30,907 nt of DNA from Gemmatimonadota bacterium. GTDB lineage: Bacteria > Gemmatimonadota > Gemmatimonadetes > Longimicrobiales > Gaopeijiaceae. The notes under the pieces were generated by a model that was given only the letters and a program-made list of their open reading frames with translations, made no database searches and was not told the origin of the DNA. The stretch covers positions 1-30,907 of the forward strand of contig SKVI01000255.1 in the NCBI GenBank assembly GCA_007129525.1, given 5' to 3'. Shown piece after piece: positions 8,659 through 16,022 of this stretch. Both the position numbers and the translations under genes were made by a program. Positions within the stretch are counted from its first letter, which is position 1; every line of letters begins with the position of its first letter.

Positions 8659-8671
8659 GTACGATTCGTAC
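8659..8671. promoter_or_regulatory. Downstream operator candidate (13-bp palindrome, copy 2)
   Basis: GTACGATTCGTAC is a perfect palindrome with 6-base arms around a single T. It overlaps the predicted transcription start of the cupredoxin genes. Its centre (8665) is 63 bp from the centre of copy 1 (8602), six turns of B-DNA at 10.5 bp per turn, so both sites face the same side of the helix. Confidence 0.5.
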
Positions 8672-8740
8672 CTGCTCCCTCCCCCTCTGCCCTCCATCGT
8701 AGTGGGGGGGTGTCCCGCCCCTGAACGCAAGGAGCCCTCC

Positions 8741-9679
8741 ATGCCCCATCCACGTTCGATCCAATTCACACGTTCTCTTGTGGTACCGATTCTCGCCGTC
8801 GCACTCCTGCTGTGGGCTTGTGACAGCAACGGCGACGCTCCCCCCACCGAGCCGGAGCACGGCTCCGTCGCCGGCCAGGTCCTGGACCTGCAGGGTCAGG
8901 GCATCGCCGGAGCCGCGCTCAGCCTGGAGCGTACCGGCGACACACCCAGATCCACGACCAGCGCCTCCGACGGCGGCTTCCAGTTCGCTGAGGTACCAAC
9001 GGGAAGCTGGACCCTTGCCATCACGCCCCCCTCCGGCTGGGCCCTGGCCGCCGGACAGTCGGCGGAGCAATCCGTCAACGTCCAGGCCGGCGCCACCTCC
9101 GAGACGAGCTTTCAGCTCGCGACCGAAGCCCAGGATGCCGCGACGGTATCCGGCAACATTCAACACGACGGCTGGGGCGTAGCGGGGGTCCACCTCCTGC
9201 TTCGGGATCCCTCAGGTGACGAAACCGAAGTCACCACCGAGGCTGACGGGGACTTCCACCTCGAAGCCGCCGAGCCGGGTGACCTGGAGTTGGAGATCAC
9301 ACCCCCCGATTACTTCGACCTCGCCGCAGGGGAGGAGCAGGTTCGGACCCTCACCGTGGGCTCCGGCGAATCCGAATCACTGACGGTGCAGCTGTCTCCC
9401 GTCACCGAGCAGGAGACCGTGGAGGTGGAGCTTCTGGGGAACCTCACCTTCTCGCCGTCCCAGGTCACCGCGACGCCGGGTACCCGGATCCGGTGGATCA
9501 ACGCCGAGTCCATGGCTCACACGGTGACCCCCGAGGGCCATGACGCCTGGAGCAGCGCCAGCCTGACCAGTGCGGGCGACACCTTCGAGGTCGTGCTGAA
9601 CAACCCCGGTGAGTTTCCCTACTTCTGCCAGCCGCATCAGGCCGACGAGATGGAGGGAACCGTCGTGATCCAACCATGA
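8741..9679 (+). CDS. Cupredoxin lipoprotein with two carboxypeptidase-regulatory-like domains
   Basis: This 312-residue protein starts at ATG 8741, six bases after AAGGAG. The longer in-frame start at 8654 is rejected because it would bury the lipoprotein signal, which ends in LLWAC with Cys27. Two beta-sandwich domains of the carboxypeptidase-regulatory/prealbumin type follow (about 41-125 and 133-220), marked by SVAGQVLDLQGQGIAGAALS and DGGFQFAEVPTGSW in the first and ADGDFHLEAAEPGDLEL in the second. Residues 227-312 form a plastocyanin-like cupredoxin with the full type 1 copper set: His260 (MAHTV), Cys296 and His299 (YFCQPH) and Met304. It should be a membrane-anchored periplasmic or surface copper protein carrying electrons or binding copper. 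It is the first of three adjacent cupredoxin genes. Confidence 0.93.
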   Translation: MPHPRSIQFTRSLVVPILAVALLLWACDSNGDAPPTEPEHGSVAGQVLDLQGQGIAGAALSLERTGDTPRSTTSASDGGFQFAEVPTGSWTLAITPPSGWALAAGQSAEQSVNVQAGATSETSFQLATEAQDAATVSGNIQHDGWGVAGVHLLLRDPSGDETEVTTEADGDFHLEAAEPGDLELEITPPDYFDLAAGEEQVRTLTVGSGESESLTVQLSPVTEQETVEVELLGNLTFSPSQVTATPGTRIRWINAESMAHTVTPEGHDAWSSASLTSAGDTFEVVLNNPGEFPYFCQPHQADEMEGTVVIQP

Positions 9680-9744
9680 TCGGGCGCCGTCGGACGGATC
9701 TGAAGCCAGCATGCCTCACCTGGAATCCCAAGGAGTGCATCCAC

Positions 9745-10122
9745 ATGAGCCGGAGTCAACCCGCTGCCCTCCTCCGAGCCCTGGTCACCCTCGCCGCGGT
9801 CTTCCTGGTCCTCCAGGGGTGCGGAAACGACGACTCCCCCACCGAGCCCCAGACCGGCACGGTGGAGATCCAGCTCCAGGCGGAAAGCTTCCAACCCGGA
9901 GACGTGCTGATCGAGCCGGGCACCACGGTGCGCTGGGTGAACGCGCAGTCCATCCAACACACCATCACTCCCGACGGCCACAACGAGTGGGAGCGCGCCG
10001 TCGTCACCGAGGCCAATGAGGTTTTCGAGCACACCTTCCACGACGAGGGCACCTTCCCCTACTTCTGCGAGCCCCACCAGGCGGTGGGTATGACGGGCCG
10101 GATCCGGGTGGAGGGATCGTGA
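9745..10122 (+). CDS. Minimal cupredoxin lipoprotein
   Basis: This 125-residue protein starts at ATG 9745, nine bases after AGGAG. The frame runs back to 9676 and would overlap the previous gene, but that extension would place 23 polar residues before the lipoprotein signal. The signal ends in LQGC with Cys26. The rest is one cupredoxin domain with a complete copper site: His72 (IQHTI), Cys108 and His111 (YFCEPH), and Met116. The pattern FPYFCxPHQ is shared with the upstream protein, and both have RWxNAxS before the first His. This points to a paralogue that lacks the two regulatory-like domains. The linker PTEPQTG after the lipid Cys also resembles the upstream protein's PTEPEHG. The stop overlaps the next start by 4 bp, so the next gene is probably translationally coupled. 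Likely role: small diffusible-range electron carrier or copper binder tethered to a membrane. Confidence 0.93.
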   Translation: MSRSQPAALLRALVTLAAVFLVLQGCGNDDSPTEPQTGTVEIQLQAESFQPGDVLIEPGTTVRWVNAQSIQHTITPDGHNEWERAVVTEANEVFEHTFHDEGTFPYFCEPHQAVGMTGRIRVEGS

Positions 10123-11258
10123 GGCGGTGGCTGCGGGGCAGGTGGCACGCACAGGGCGCCGGGGTGGTGCTGGCGGCGATGGCGGTGTGTCTCCTGGCTC
10201 CCGATTCCGGCCAGGCGCAGGGCGTGCTGGACCGCTCGCCCAACGTGTCGGGCGGCTGGGTGGGGGAGCCCGGGGCGGCTCACTTCAACCTGCTGCACCG
10301 CTTCTGGGTGGTGAACTCCGGAGACGATGACAAGTTGGTCAACTCCCCCACCATGCTCGTTGCGGCACCCCTCCCCGGGCGCACTCTGGTGGGTGCCCGT
10401 TACGCCAGCAACTCGCTTGTGGCCGACGGGCGCTTCAATGAGTGGGAAGTCTTCGGCCGTTGGGGGATCATGCAGAGCGACACGTGGCCACTGGATCTGG
10501 CCGTCACCGGAGGCTACAACGCCGCCGCCGGAAGCCTGGACGCGGAGGTGGCTGGAACGTTTCCTGTGAGGAGCGTGCGCGTGCTGGGAGCGGTCCGCGG
10601 GTTCTCCGACGCACGGGGATCCGATAACGCCGGTTGGGCCGCCTCCGGGGGCGCCGTGGTGCGGCTCAGGGACCACGTGGCCCTGGCCGGCGATCTGGGG
10701 GCCTCCTGGATCGACGGCGAACGCTCCCGCACCGTCTGGGGAGCGGCTCTACAGCTCCGGATCCCCACCACCCCGCACACGGTCTCGCTGCAGGCCACCA
10801 ACAGCCGCACGGGTACCCTCCAGGGGGCATCCACCCGCGACCGGACGACGTGGGGGTTCGAGTTCACCGTGCCGGTGACCTTCGCCCGCTACTCCGAGCG
10901 GTTTCGCTCGCCCCGCGAAGCGGTCCGACCCGACTCCTCCGCGAACGGCGTGGTGGAGGTCACCATGAGCGCCGACCTCCGCTTCGTGCCCGACACGGTG
11001 GAGGTGCAGGTGGGCGATACGGTGGTCTGGACCAACACCAGCCAGGAGGTTCATACGGTGACCGCCCACCCGGAGCGGGTTCGGGACCCGGACCAGGTGA
11101 CCCTCCCGGAGGGGGCCGCGCCCTTCGACTCGGGCAACATGTTCGAAGGCGACGTCTTCCGCCACGTATTCACCGTACCGGGAACCTACGCCTACGTCTG
11201 CGTGCCCCATGACCTGGCGGGGATGGTGGGGGTGGTGGTGGTGCGGGAGGGCGGGTAG
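10119..11258 (+). CDS. Putative outer-membrane barrel fused to a C-terminal cupredoxin domain
   Basis: This 379-residue protein starts at GTG 10119, inside the GTGA overlap with the previous stop and just after GGTGGAGG. A Sec signal peptide ends near residue 33 (SGQAQG). Residues about 35-270 are a beta-rich domain with alternating aromatic and small residues (HFNLLHRFWVV, WEVFGRWGIMQS, LAVTGGYNAA, WGFEFTVPVTFARY). It resembles the DUF5777 membrane beta-barrel family by eye, including an early 'hRF' and a later 'P.dlavtggy'. After a linker, residues about 285-379 are a cupredoxin with His312 (EVHTV), Cys361 and His364 (YVCVPH) and Met369. This copper domain is more divergent than the two upstream ones and has a longer loop after the first His. 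It would place a copper site on an outer-membrane protein. The gene ends 8 bp from the convergent guaA stop. Confidence 0.88.
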   Translation: MRRWLRGRWHAQGAGVVLAAMAVCLLAPDSGQAQGVLDRSPNVSGGWVGEPGAAHFNLLHRFWVVNSGDDDKLVNSPTMLVAAPLPGRTLVGARYASNSLVADGRFNEWEVFGRWGIMQSDTWPLDLAVTGGYNAAAGSLDAEVAGTFPVRSVRVLGAVRGFSDARGSDNAGWAASGGAVVRLRDHVALAGDLGASWIDGERSRTVWGAALQLRIPTTPHTVSLQATNSRTGTLQGASTRDRTTWGFEFTVPVTFARYSERFRSPREAVRPDSSANGVVEVTMSADLRFVPDTVEVQVGDTVVWTNTSQEVHTVTAHPERVRDPDQVTLPEGAAPFDSGNMFEGDVFRHVFTVPGTYAYVCVPHDLAGMVGVVVVREGG

Positions 11259-11266
11259 CCCCTTCC

Positions 11267-12817
11267 CTACTCCCACTCGATGGTGGCGGGGGGCTTCGAG
11301 CTCACGTCGTAGGTGACCCGGTTCACGCCGGCCACCTCGTTGATGATCCGGGTCGAGATCCGACTCAGCACGTCGTGGGGGAAGTGGTACCAGTCGGCGG
11401 TCATCCCGTCTCGGGAGGTCACCGCCCGGAGGGCGATGACGTTCTCGTAGGTGCGGCTGTCGCCCATGACGCCGACGGACCGGATGGGCAGGAGCACGGC
11501 GAACGCCTGCCAGATCTCGTCGTAGAGCCCCGCCTCGCGGATCTCCTCGAGGTAGATGGCGTCGGCCTCTCTGAGCACCGCGAGTCGGTCCTCGGTCACC
11601 TCTCCCAGCACCCGGATCCCCAGGCCGGGGCCGGGGAAGGGATGCCGGCCCACGAAGTCTTCGGGGAGCCCCAGCTCGCGCCCCACGTTCCGGACCTCGT
11701 CCTTGAAGAGCTCCCGGAGGGGCTCGATGAGCTGGAAGGGCATCTCCTCGGGCAGGCCGCCCACGTTGTGGTGGGTCTTGATGGTCACCGAGGGGCCGCC
11801 GGTGCTCACGGATTCAATGACATCGGGATACAGGGTGCCCTGCACCAGGAAGCGGGCGTCGTCGCCCTCCCGCTTCGCCGTCTCCTCGAAGATCCGGATG
11901 AAAGTGTTGCCGATAGCCTTCCGCTTCTCTTCGGGGTCCACGATCCCCTCCACCGCCTCCAGGAACTCCCGGCGGGCGTCCACTACCACCAGCCGAATGC
12001 CCATGTGCCTGCGGAAGGTCCGCTCCACGCTCTCGCGCTCGTTCTTTCGCAGGAGCCCGTTGTCCACGAAGATGCAGGTGAGACGGTCGCCTACGGCCCG
12101 GTGGACCAGCGCCGCCGCCACCGACGAGTCCACCCCGCCCGAGAGCCCGCAGATGACGTGCTCGTCACCAGCCTGCTCGGCGATCCGGGCCACCGCCTGG
12201 TCTACGAAGGCGCCGGGAGTCCAGGTGGGCTCGCACCCGGCGATGCGGAAGAGGAAGTTGGAGAGGATCTCCTCGCCCCGGGGCGTATGGGCCACCTCGG
12301 GGTGGAACTGGACCCCGTAGATCTCCCGGTCCGCGGCCCCGAAGGCCGCCACCGGCAGGGTGGCGGTAGAGGCCAGCGCCCGGTATCCCGGCGGAGGCTC
12401 GTCCACGTGGTCGCCGTGCGAGCACCAGACGCGAGCCGGCTCGTCCGGGTCGAACCCCTCAAAGAGGGGATCTCCCCCCGACACCCGGAGGTCGGCCCGC
12501 CCGTATTCACGGGTGCCGTGGTGGACCTTCCCGCCCTCCAGCTGGGCAATGAGCTGCATGCCGTAGCAGATCCCCAGAATGGGAATCTCCAGCGTCAGGA
12601 GCGCCGGATCCAGGGTGGGCACTCCCTCGTCGTAGACCGATGCCGGCCCGCCCGAGAGGATGATCCCCGCCGGCGCCCACTCCCGGATCCAGTCCAGGCT
12701 GCGGGTGGGCGGATGGATCTCGCAGAAGACCCGTTCCTCCCGGATTCGCCGCGCAATGAGCTGGGTGTACTGTGAGCCGTAGTCCAGGATCAGGATGCGC
12801 TTGTGATCCTGGGCCAT
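11267..12817 (-). CDS. guaA: GMP synthase (glutamine-hydrolysing)
   Basis: GuaA converts XMP, ATP and glutamine to GMP in the last step of guanine nucleotide synthesis. The N-terminal class I glutamine amidotransferase domain begins RILILDYGSQYTQLIARRIRE, has the catalytic Cys84 in GICYGMQ, and its His/Glu pair in VQFHPEV. The ATP-pyrophosphatase domain carries the P-loop LSGGVDSS, and the C-terminal dimerisation domain ends in the family-typical PPATIEWE. With the ATG at 12817 the protein has 517 residues, and GGAG lies four bases upstream. Another in-frame ATG at 12856 would add 13 polar residues but has no ribosome binding site. It is the last gene of the long minus-strand unit, 91 bp after lysA, and ends 8 bp from the convergent cupredoxin gene. 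Both genes therefore lack room for a classical terminator between them. Confidence 0.98.
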   Translation of the reverse strand: MAQDHKRILILDYGSQYTQLIARRIREERVFCEIHPPTRSLDWIREWAPAGIILSGGPASVYDEGVPTLDPALLTLEIPILGICYGMQLIAQLEGGKVHHGTREYGRADLRVSGGDPLFEGFDPDEPARVWCSHGDHVDEPPPGYRALASTATLPVAAFGAADREIYGVQFHPEVAHTPRGEEILSNFLFRIAGCEPTWTPGAFVDQAVARIAEQAGDEHVICGLSGGVDSSVAAALVHRAVGDRLTCIFVDNGLLRKNERESVERTFRRHMGIRLVVVDARREFLEAVEGIVDPEEKRKAIGNTFIRIFEETAKREGDDARFLVQGTLYPDVIESVSTGGPSVTIKTHHNVGGLPEEMPFQLIEPLRELFKDEVRNVGRELGLPEDFVGRHPFPGPGLGIRVLGEVTEDRLAVLREADAIYLEEIREAGLYDEIWQAFAVLLPIRSVGVMGDSRTYENVIALRAVTSRDGMTADWYHFPHDVLSRISTRIINEVAGVNRVTYDVSSKPPATIEWE

Positions 12818-12908
12818 GTCGCTCCGGGCCGGGCTTTCGGAAGGGGTATCGGTCATGGCAAGAGGGGTTCGGGCCGGGGTGTCGTAGGGGTACGGGACAG
12901 CGGAGCGC

Positions 12909-14216
12909 TCAATCCGTCCGGGGAGGCACGATCTCGCCCCGGAGCAGATCGTCCACCGTTTCGCGGCGGCGAACCAGCAGGGGGCGCCCGTCCTCCACCA
13001 TGATCTCGGCGGGGCGTCGTCTGGCGTTGTAGTTCGAGGCCATGGCGAAGCCGTAGGCCCCGGCGGTCCCCACGGCCAGGAGCTCGCCCGGTCGAGGCAG
13101 GGGCATGGGGCGGCCCCGGGCCAGGAAGTCCCCGGTCTCACAGACGGGTCCCACGACGTCCACTGGCGTCACCTCCCGGACCTCCTTCGGGTCGATCCGC
13201 ACCGGCTCGATCCGGTGCCACCCTCCGTAATGGGACGGGCGAAGGAGCTCGGTCATGCCGCCGTCGGTGATCACGAAGGTCTTGCCGCCAGAGCTTTTCA
13301 CGTAGTGGACCCGGGTCAGGAGGACCCCGGCGTGGCCTACCACGGACCGACCGGGCTCCAGCACCAGGCGCAGGTTTCGGCCAACCAGCTCGGGAACCAG
13401 GGCGTCCGCCAGCTCTCCCAGCGGAAGGCCCGGCTCGCCGTCGTAGCCCACCCCGAATCCCCCGCCCAGGTCCAGGTACTCCAGCTCCACTCCCTCCGAG
13501 GCCAGCTCGTCCACCATCTCCAGGAGGACCGCCAGCGCATCGGTGTAGGGCGTGACCTCGACGATCTGGGAGCCGATGTGGGCCCCGATCCCCCGGACCC
13601 GGAGATGGGAGGAGCCGTGGGCGTGCCGATACAGCGCCATGGCTTCACTCACCGGCACGCCGAACTTGGAGGCGGCGTGCCCCGTCCGGGTGTACTCGTG
13701 GGGCGTCGGAGACTCCACGTCGGGATTCACCCGGATGGCCACCGGAGCCGGCGAGCCGAGACGCTGGGCCACCGACTCCAGGAGCTCCAGCTCGCCGCGG
13801 CTCTCGACGTGGAAGGCGTGCACGCCGGCCTCCAGCGCGTCCTCCATCTCCCGGGCCGTCTTGCCCACCCCGGCGAATACGATTCGGCGAGCGGGGATTC
13901 CGGCGGTGAGGGCCCGGTGGAGCTCGCCCCCACTCACGATGTCGGCCCCCGCGCCGGCGCTGCCAATCCGGTTCAGCACCGCCAGGTTTCCGTTGGCCTT
14001 TACCGAGTAGGCCAGGAGGAAGCCCACCCCGGAGAACGTCTCCTGGAAGTGGCGTACCCGAGCCTCGATCCCCTCCGCGTCATAGACGTAGAGGGGCGTG
14101 CCGAAGCGCCGGGCCAGTCCGTCGAGGGCCAGGTCCCGGCAGTGGAGCACCCCCCCGATGCGCGGGAACCCCGGAGCCAGACCGACCAGATCGCCGGTCA
14201 GTACGCCCTCGCCCAC
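12909..14216 (-). CDS. lysA: Diaminopimelate decarboxylase
   Basis: LysA removes CO2 from meso-diaminopimelate to give L-lysine, the last step of that pathway; it is a PLP enzyme with an alanine-racemase-like barrel. The PLP lysine is Lys73 in AYSVKANGN. Other family marks are GADIVSGGE, the barrel motif IGSHIGSQ-like GAHIGSQI, LDLGGGFGV, EPGRSVVG, the active-site Cys and Glu in GPVCETGDFL, and AYGFAMASNYN near the C-terminus. The best start is GTG 14216, giving 435 residues, because GGAGG lies four bases before it and family length fits. The frame is open much further upstream, but that stretch lies antisense-free over the proS C-terminus and is not protein-like. The gene overlaps proS by 19 bp, which implies translational coupling. 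Assignment to diaminopimelate rather than ornithine/arginine decarboxylase rests on these motifs and overall length. Confidence 0.95.
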   Translation of the reverse strand: MGEGVLTGDLVGLAPGFPRIGGVLHCRDLALDGLARRFGTPLYVYDAEGIEARVRHFQETFSGVGFLLAYSVKANGNLAVLNRIGSAGAGADIVSGGELHRALTAGIPARRIVFAGVGKTAREMEDALEAGVHAFHVESRGELELLESVAQRLGSPAPVAIRVNPDVESPTPHEYTRTGHAASKFGVPVSEAMALYRHAHGSSHLRVRGIGAHIGSQIVEVTPYTDALAVLLEMVDELASEGVELEYLDLGGGFGVGYDGEPGLPLGELADALVPELVGRNLRLVLEPGRSVVGHAGVLLTRVHYVKSSGGKTFVITDGGMTELLRPSHYGGWHRIEPVRIDPKEVREVTPVDVVGPVCETGDFLARGRPMPLPRPGELLAVGTAGAYGFAMASNYNARRRPAEIMVEDGRPLLVRRRETVDDLLRGEIVPPRTD

Positions 14217-15658
14217 ATCACCTCCATCTTCGACTCGCCCCCGCCGATGCAGCGGGTCGGTGCCGTGTCGGACCGAAAGTCGGAATCGGGAATGCACCGG
14301 AGGGTGGCCTTCGTCTCGGCCTTCACCCGTTCCTCCACCGCCGGGTCGCCGCTCCAGCCGGTGTAGACGAAGCCGCCGGGACCCTCCAGGATCTCCTTCA
14401 ACTCGTCGAAGCTCGTCACCCCCCGGTGGGAGTGAGCCTCCCGCCGGGCCCGGGCCGCCTCCAGGAGCTCGTTCTGGAACGCTTCCAGCCGATCCGGCAA
14501 CTCGGCCACAGCCTGGGCTTCGGGGAGGAAGGCCTTCCGGTCCTCGCCCTCGCCCGTCAGCCGTTTCACCAGGACCACCTGCTCCTTGGCCAGATCCCGC
14601 GGGCCGATCTCCAGGCGGAAGGGGACGCCCTTTCGCTCCCACTCATAGAACTTTGCCCCCGGGTTCAGGTGGTCCCGGTCGTCGACCCGGACCCGCACCC
14701 CCGCGTCGGTGAGCCGGTCGCGGAGCTCATGGGCCTTCCCCACGACATCCTCCCGCTCCTCTTCCTTCCGGTAGATGGGGACCACCACCACCTGGGCCGG
14801 AGCCAGACGGGGCGGCACCACGATCCCGGTGTCGTCGCCGTGGGTCATGACCATGCCCCCCACCAGACGGGTGGACACACCCCACGAGGTGTTCCAGGCA
14901 TACTCCTCCTTCCCCTCCTCGCTCTGGAAGGTGAGACCGAACTGCCGCGAGAAGTTCTGGCCCAGGTTGTGCGAGGTGCCGGCCTGCAGCGCCCGCCGGT
15001 CCTGCATCATGGCCTCGCAGGTGTAGGTCCGGACCGCACCGGCGAACTTCTCGGCGTCGCTCTTGAGACCCGTCACCACCGGCATGGCGATCCACTCCTC
15101 CATGAAGGTGCGGTAGACGTCCAGCATCCGGAGCGTCTCTTCCTGGGCCTCGGCATCGGTCGCGTGGGCGGTGTGCCCCTCCTGCCAGAGGAATTCGGCC
15201 GTGCGCAGAAAGAGCCGGGTGCGGAGCTCCCACCGCATGACGTTGGCCCACTGGTTCAGGAGCACCGGCAGGTCCCGGTACGACTGCACCCACTTGGCGT
15301 ACATGGAGTAGATGATGGTCTCCGACGTGGGTCGTATCACCAGCGGCTCTTCCAGCTCCTTGCCGCCGGCGTGGGTCACCACGGCCAGCTCGGGCTTGAA
15401 GCCCTCCACGTGCTCCTTTTCCCGTTCGATGAAGCTCATGGGGATCAGGAGAGGGAAATAGGCGTTCTCGTGCCCCGTGGCCTTGAACATGTCGTCCAGG
15501 GCGCGCTGCATCCGCTCCCAGATGCCGAAGCCCCAGGGGCGGATCACCATGCTTCCGCGAACGGGCGAATGATCGGCCAGCTCGGCTCGCTGGACCACCT
15601 CGTTGTACCAGGCGCTGAAGTCGTCTGCGCGGGGCGTCAATGCTTTCTCGTCGGCCAT
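14198..15658 (-). CDS. proS: Prolyl-tRNA synthetase, archaeal/eukaryotic type
   Basis: ProRS attaches proline to tRNA-Pro in the cytoplasm. This protein has 486 residues and lacks the roughly 180-residue insertion editing domain of the E. coli type. The class II core is clear: the motif 1 region (RGSMVIRPWGFGIWERM), motif 2 (LNQWANVMRWELRTRLFLRTAEFLWQEGHTAH) and motif 3 (GGMVMTHGDDTGIVVPPRLAP). Next come the anticodon-binding domain (VVVVPIYRKEEE...) and a C-terminal extra domain. The chain ends in ARAY, with the terminal Tyr that this ProRS type conserves. The four zinc-binding Cys residues of some relatives are not all present: only one Cys (LRCIPDSD) is seen in the last domain. AAGGAG lies 11 bases before the ATG. 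It follows a small membrane-protein gene and overlaps lysA by 19 bp. Confidence 0.96.
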   Translation of the reverse strand: MADEKALTPRADDFSAWYNEVVQRAELADHSPVRGSMVIRPWGFGIWERMQRALDDMFKATGHENAYFPLLIPMSFIEREKEHVEGFKPELAVVTHAGGKELEEPLVIRPTSETIIYSMYAKWVQSYRDLPVLLNQWANVMRWELRTRLFLRTAEFLWQEGHTAHATDAEAQEETLRMLDVYRTFMEEWIAMPVVTGLKSDAEKFAGAVRTYTCEAMMQDRRALQAGTSHNLGQNFSRQFGLTFQSEEGKEEYAWNTSWGVSTRLVGGMVMTHGDDTGIVVPPRLAPAQVVVVPIYRKEEEREDVVGKAHELRDRLTDAGVRVRVDDRDHLNPGAKFYEWERKGVPFRLEIGPRDLAKEQVVLVKRLTGEGEDRKAFLPEAQAVAELPDRLEAFQNELLEAARARREAHSHRGVTSFDELKEILEGPGGFVYTGWSGDPAVEERVKAETKATLRCIPDSDFRSDTAPTRCIGGGESKMEVMWARAY

Positions 15659-15689
15659 CTATCGGTCTGCTCCTTCAGGAGTCGTCGAG

Positions 15690-15704
15690 TCACGTGTCAC
15701 GTGA
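15690..15704. repeat. Perfect 15-bp palindrome in the proS leader
   Basis: TCACGTGTCACGTGA reads the same on both strands except for its single central base. It lies between the stop of the small membrane-protein gene (15725) and the proS ATG (15658), about 32 bp upstream of the start. As RNA it could form a six-pair stem with a 3-base loop; as DNA it could be an operator built from two CACGTG cores. There is no T run, so it is not a standard terminator. Confidence 0.5.
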
Positions 15705-15724
15705 GGGCGTGTGGCTGCCCGGGT

Positions 15725-16018
15725 TCACTTCGGTGCCGGCGGGTCCTTGGACGCTTTGTCAGAGCCGTCCCTGCTACGGCGCCGGCCCCGTCCAAAGACC
15801 ACGGCCGCCGGGACCACGATGAGCAGGAGCGAGAGCACCGCCCATGTGGGCCTCAGGGGGAGATCCGTTCCCGAGCTGAGCAGGAACGCAACGAACCCTC
15901 CGCCCGCCAGGGCCAGCAGAACGGCGGCCACCATGATGAAGTACTCCAGCACGTTGAGGCGCCGGATCGCCCTCTCCATGTCTTTCCGGACCTCCCGGAA
16001 TCCATCTCCCTCCGTCAC
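15725..16018 (-). CDS. Small two-helix membrane protein of unknown function
   Basis: This 97-residue protein is not a recognised family. From GTG 16018 it has a short charged amphipathic start (REVRKDMERAIRRLN), a first membrane helix at about 24-48 (LEYFIMVAAVLLALAGGGFV), a short loop, and a second helix at about 57-75 (TWAVLSLLLIVVPAAVVFG). It ends with a strongly basic then mixed-charge tail (GRGRRRSRDGSDKASKDPP). The positive tail predicts both ends in the cytoplasm. GTG 16018 is chosen because it lies only 4 bp after the hisS stop and GGGGGAG lies about 10 bases upstream. An alternative is ATG 15979, preceded by GGGAGG at a longer distance, which would remove 13 residues. It sits between two aminoacyl-tRNA synthetase genes in the long minus-strand unit. 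Confidence 0.7.
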   Translation of the reverse strand: MTEGDGFREVRKDMERAIRRLNVLEYFIMVAAVLLALAGGGFVAFLLSSGTDLPLRPTWAVLSLLLIVVPAAVVFGRGRRRSRDGSDKASKDPPAPK

Positions 16019-16022
16019 GGGG

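Larger units (their letters stand above)
8438..8740 (+). other. 303-bp regulatory intergenic region ahead of the cupredoxin genes
   Basis: No open frame here looks like a protein. The first 140 bp after the Lrp gene are C-rich on the plus strand and show no terminator with a T run. The second half is markedly richer in A+T than its surroundings and holds a promoter candidate (8624-8652), two related palindromes (8596-8608 and 8659-8671) and the ribosome binding site AAGGAG (8729-8734) of the first cupredoxin gene. The 5' leader would be about 80 bases. Confidence 0.7.

Noticed and set aside
12857..13141. N-terminal extension of the guaA frame to 13141
   Set aside because: It overlaps the 3' end of lysA and is not amidotransferase-like; the amidotransferase domain begins right after the chosen start.
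14217..14642. N-terminal extension of the lysA frame to 14642
   Set aside because: The extension lies over the proS 3' region in another frame, is Gly/Pro/Arg-rich without homology, and would give a 577-residue protein far longer than the family. GTG 14216 has a strong ribosome binding site.
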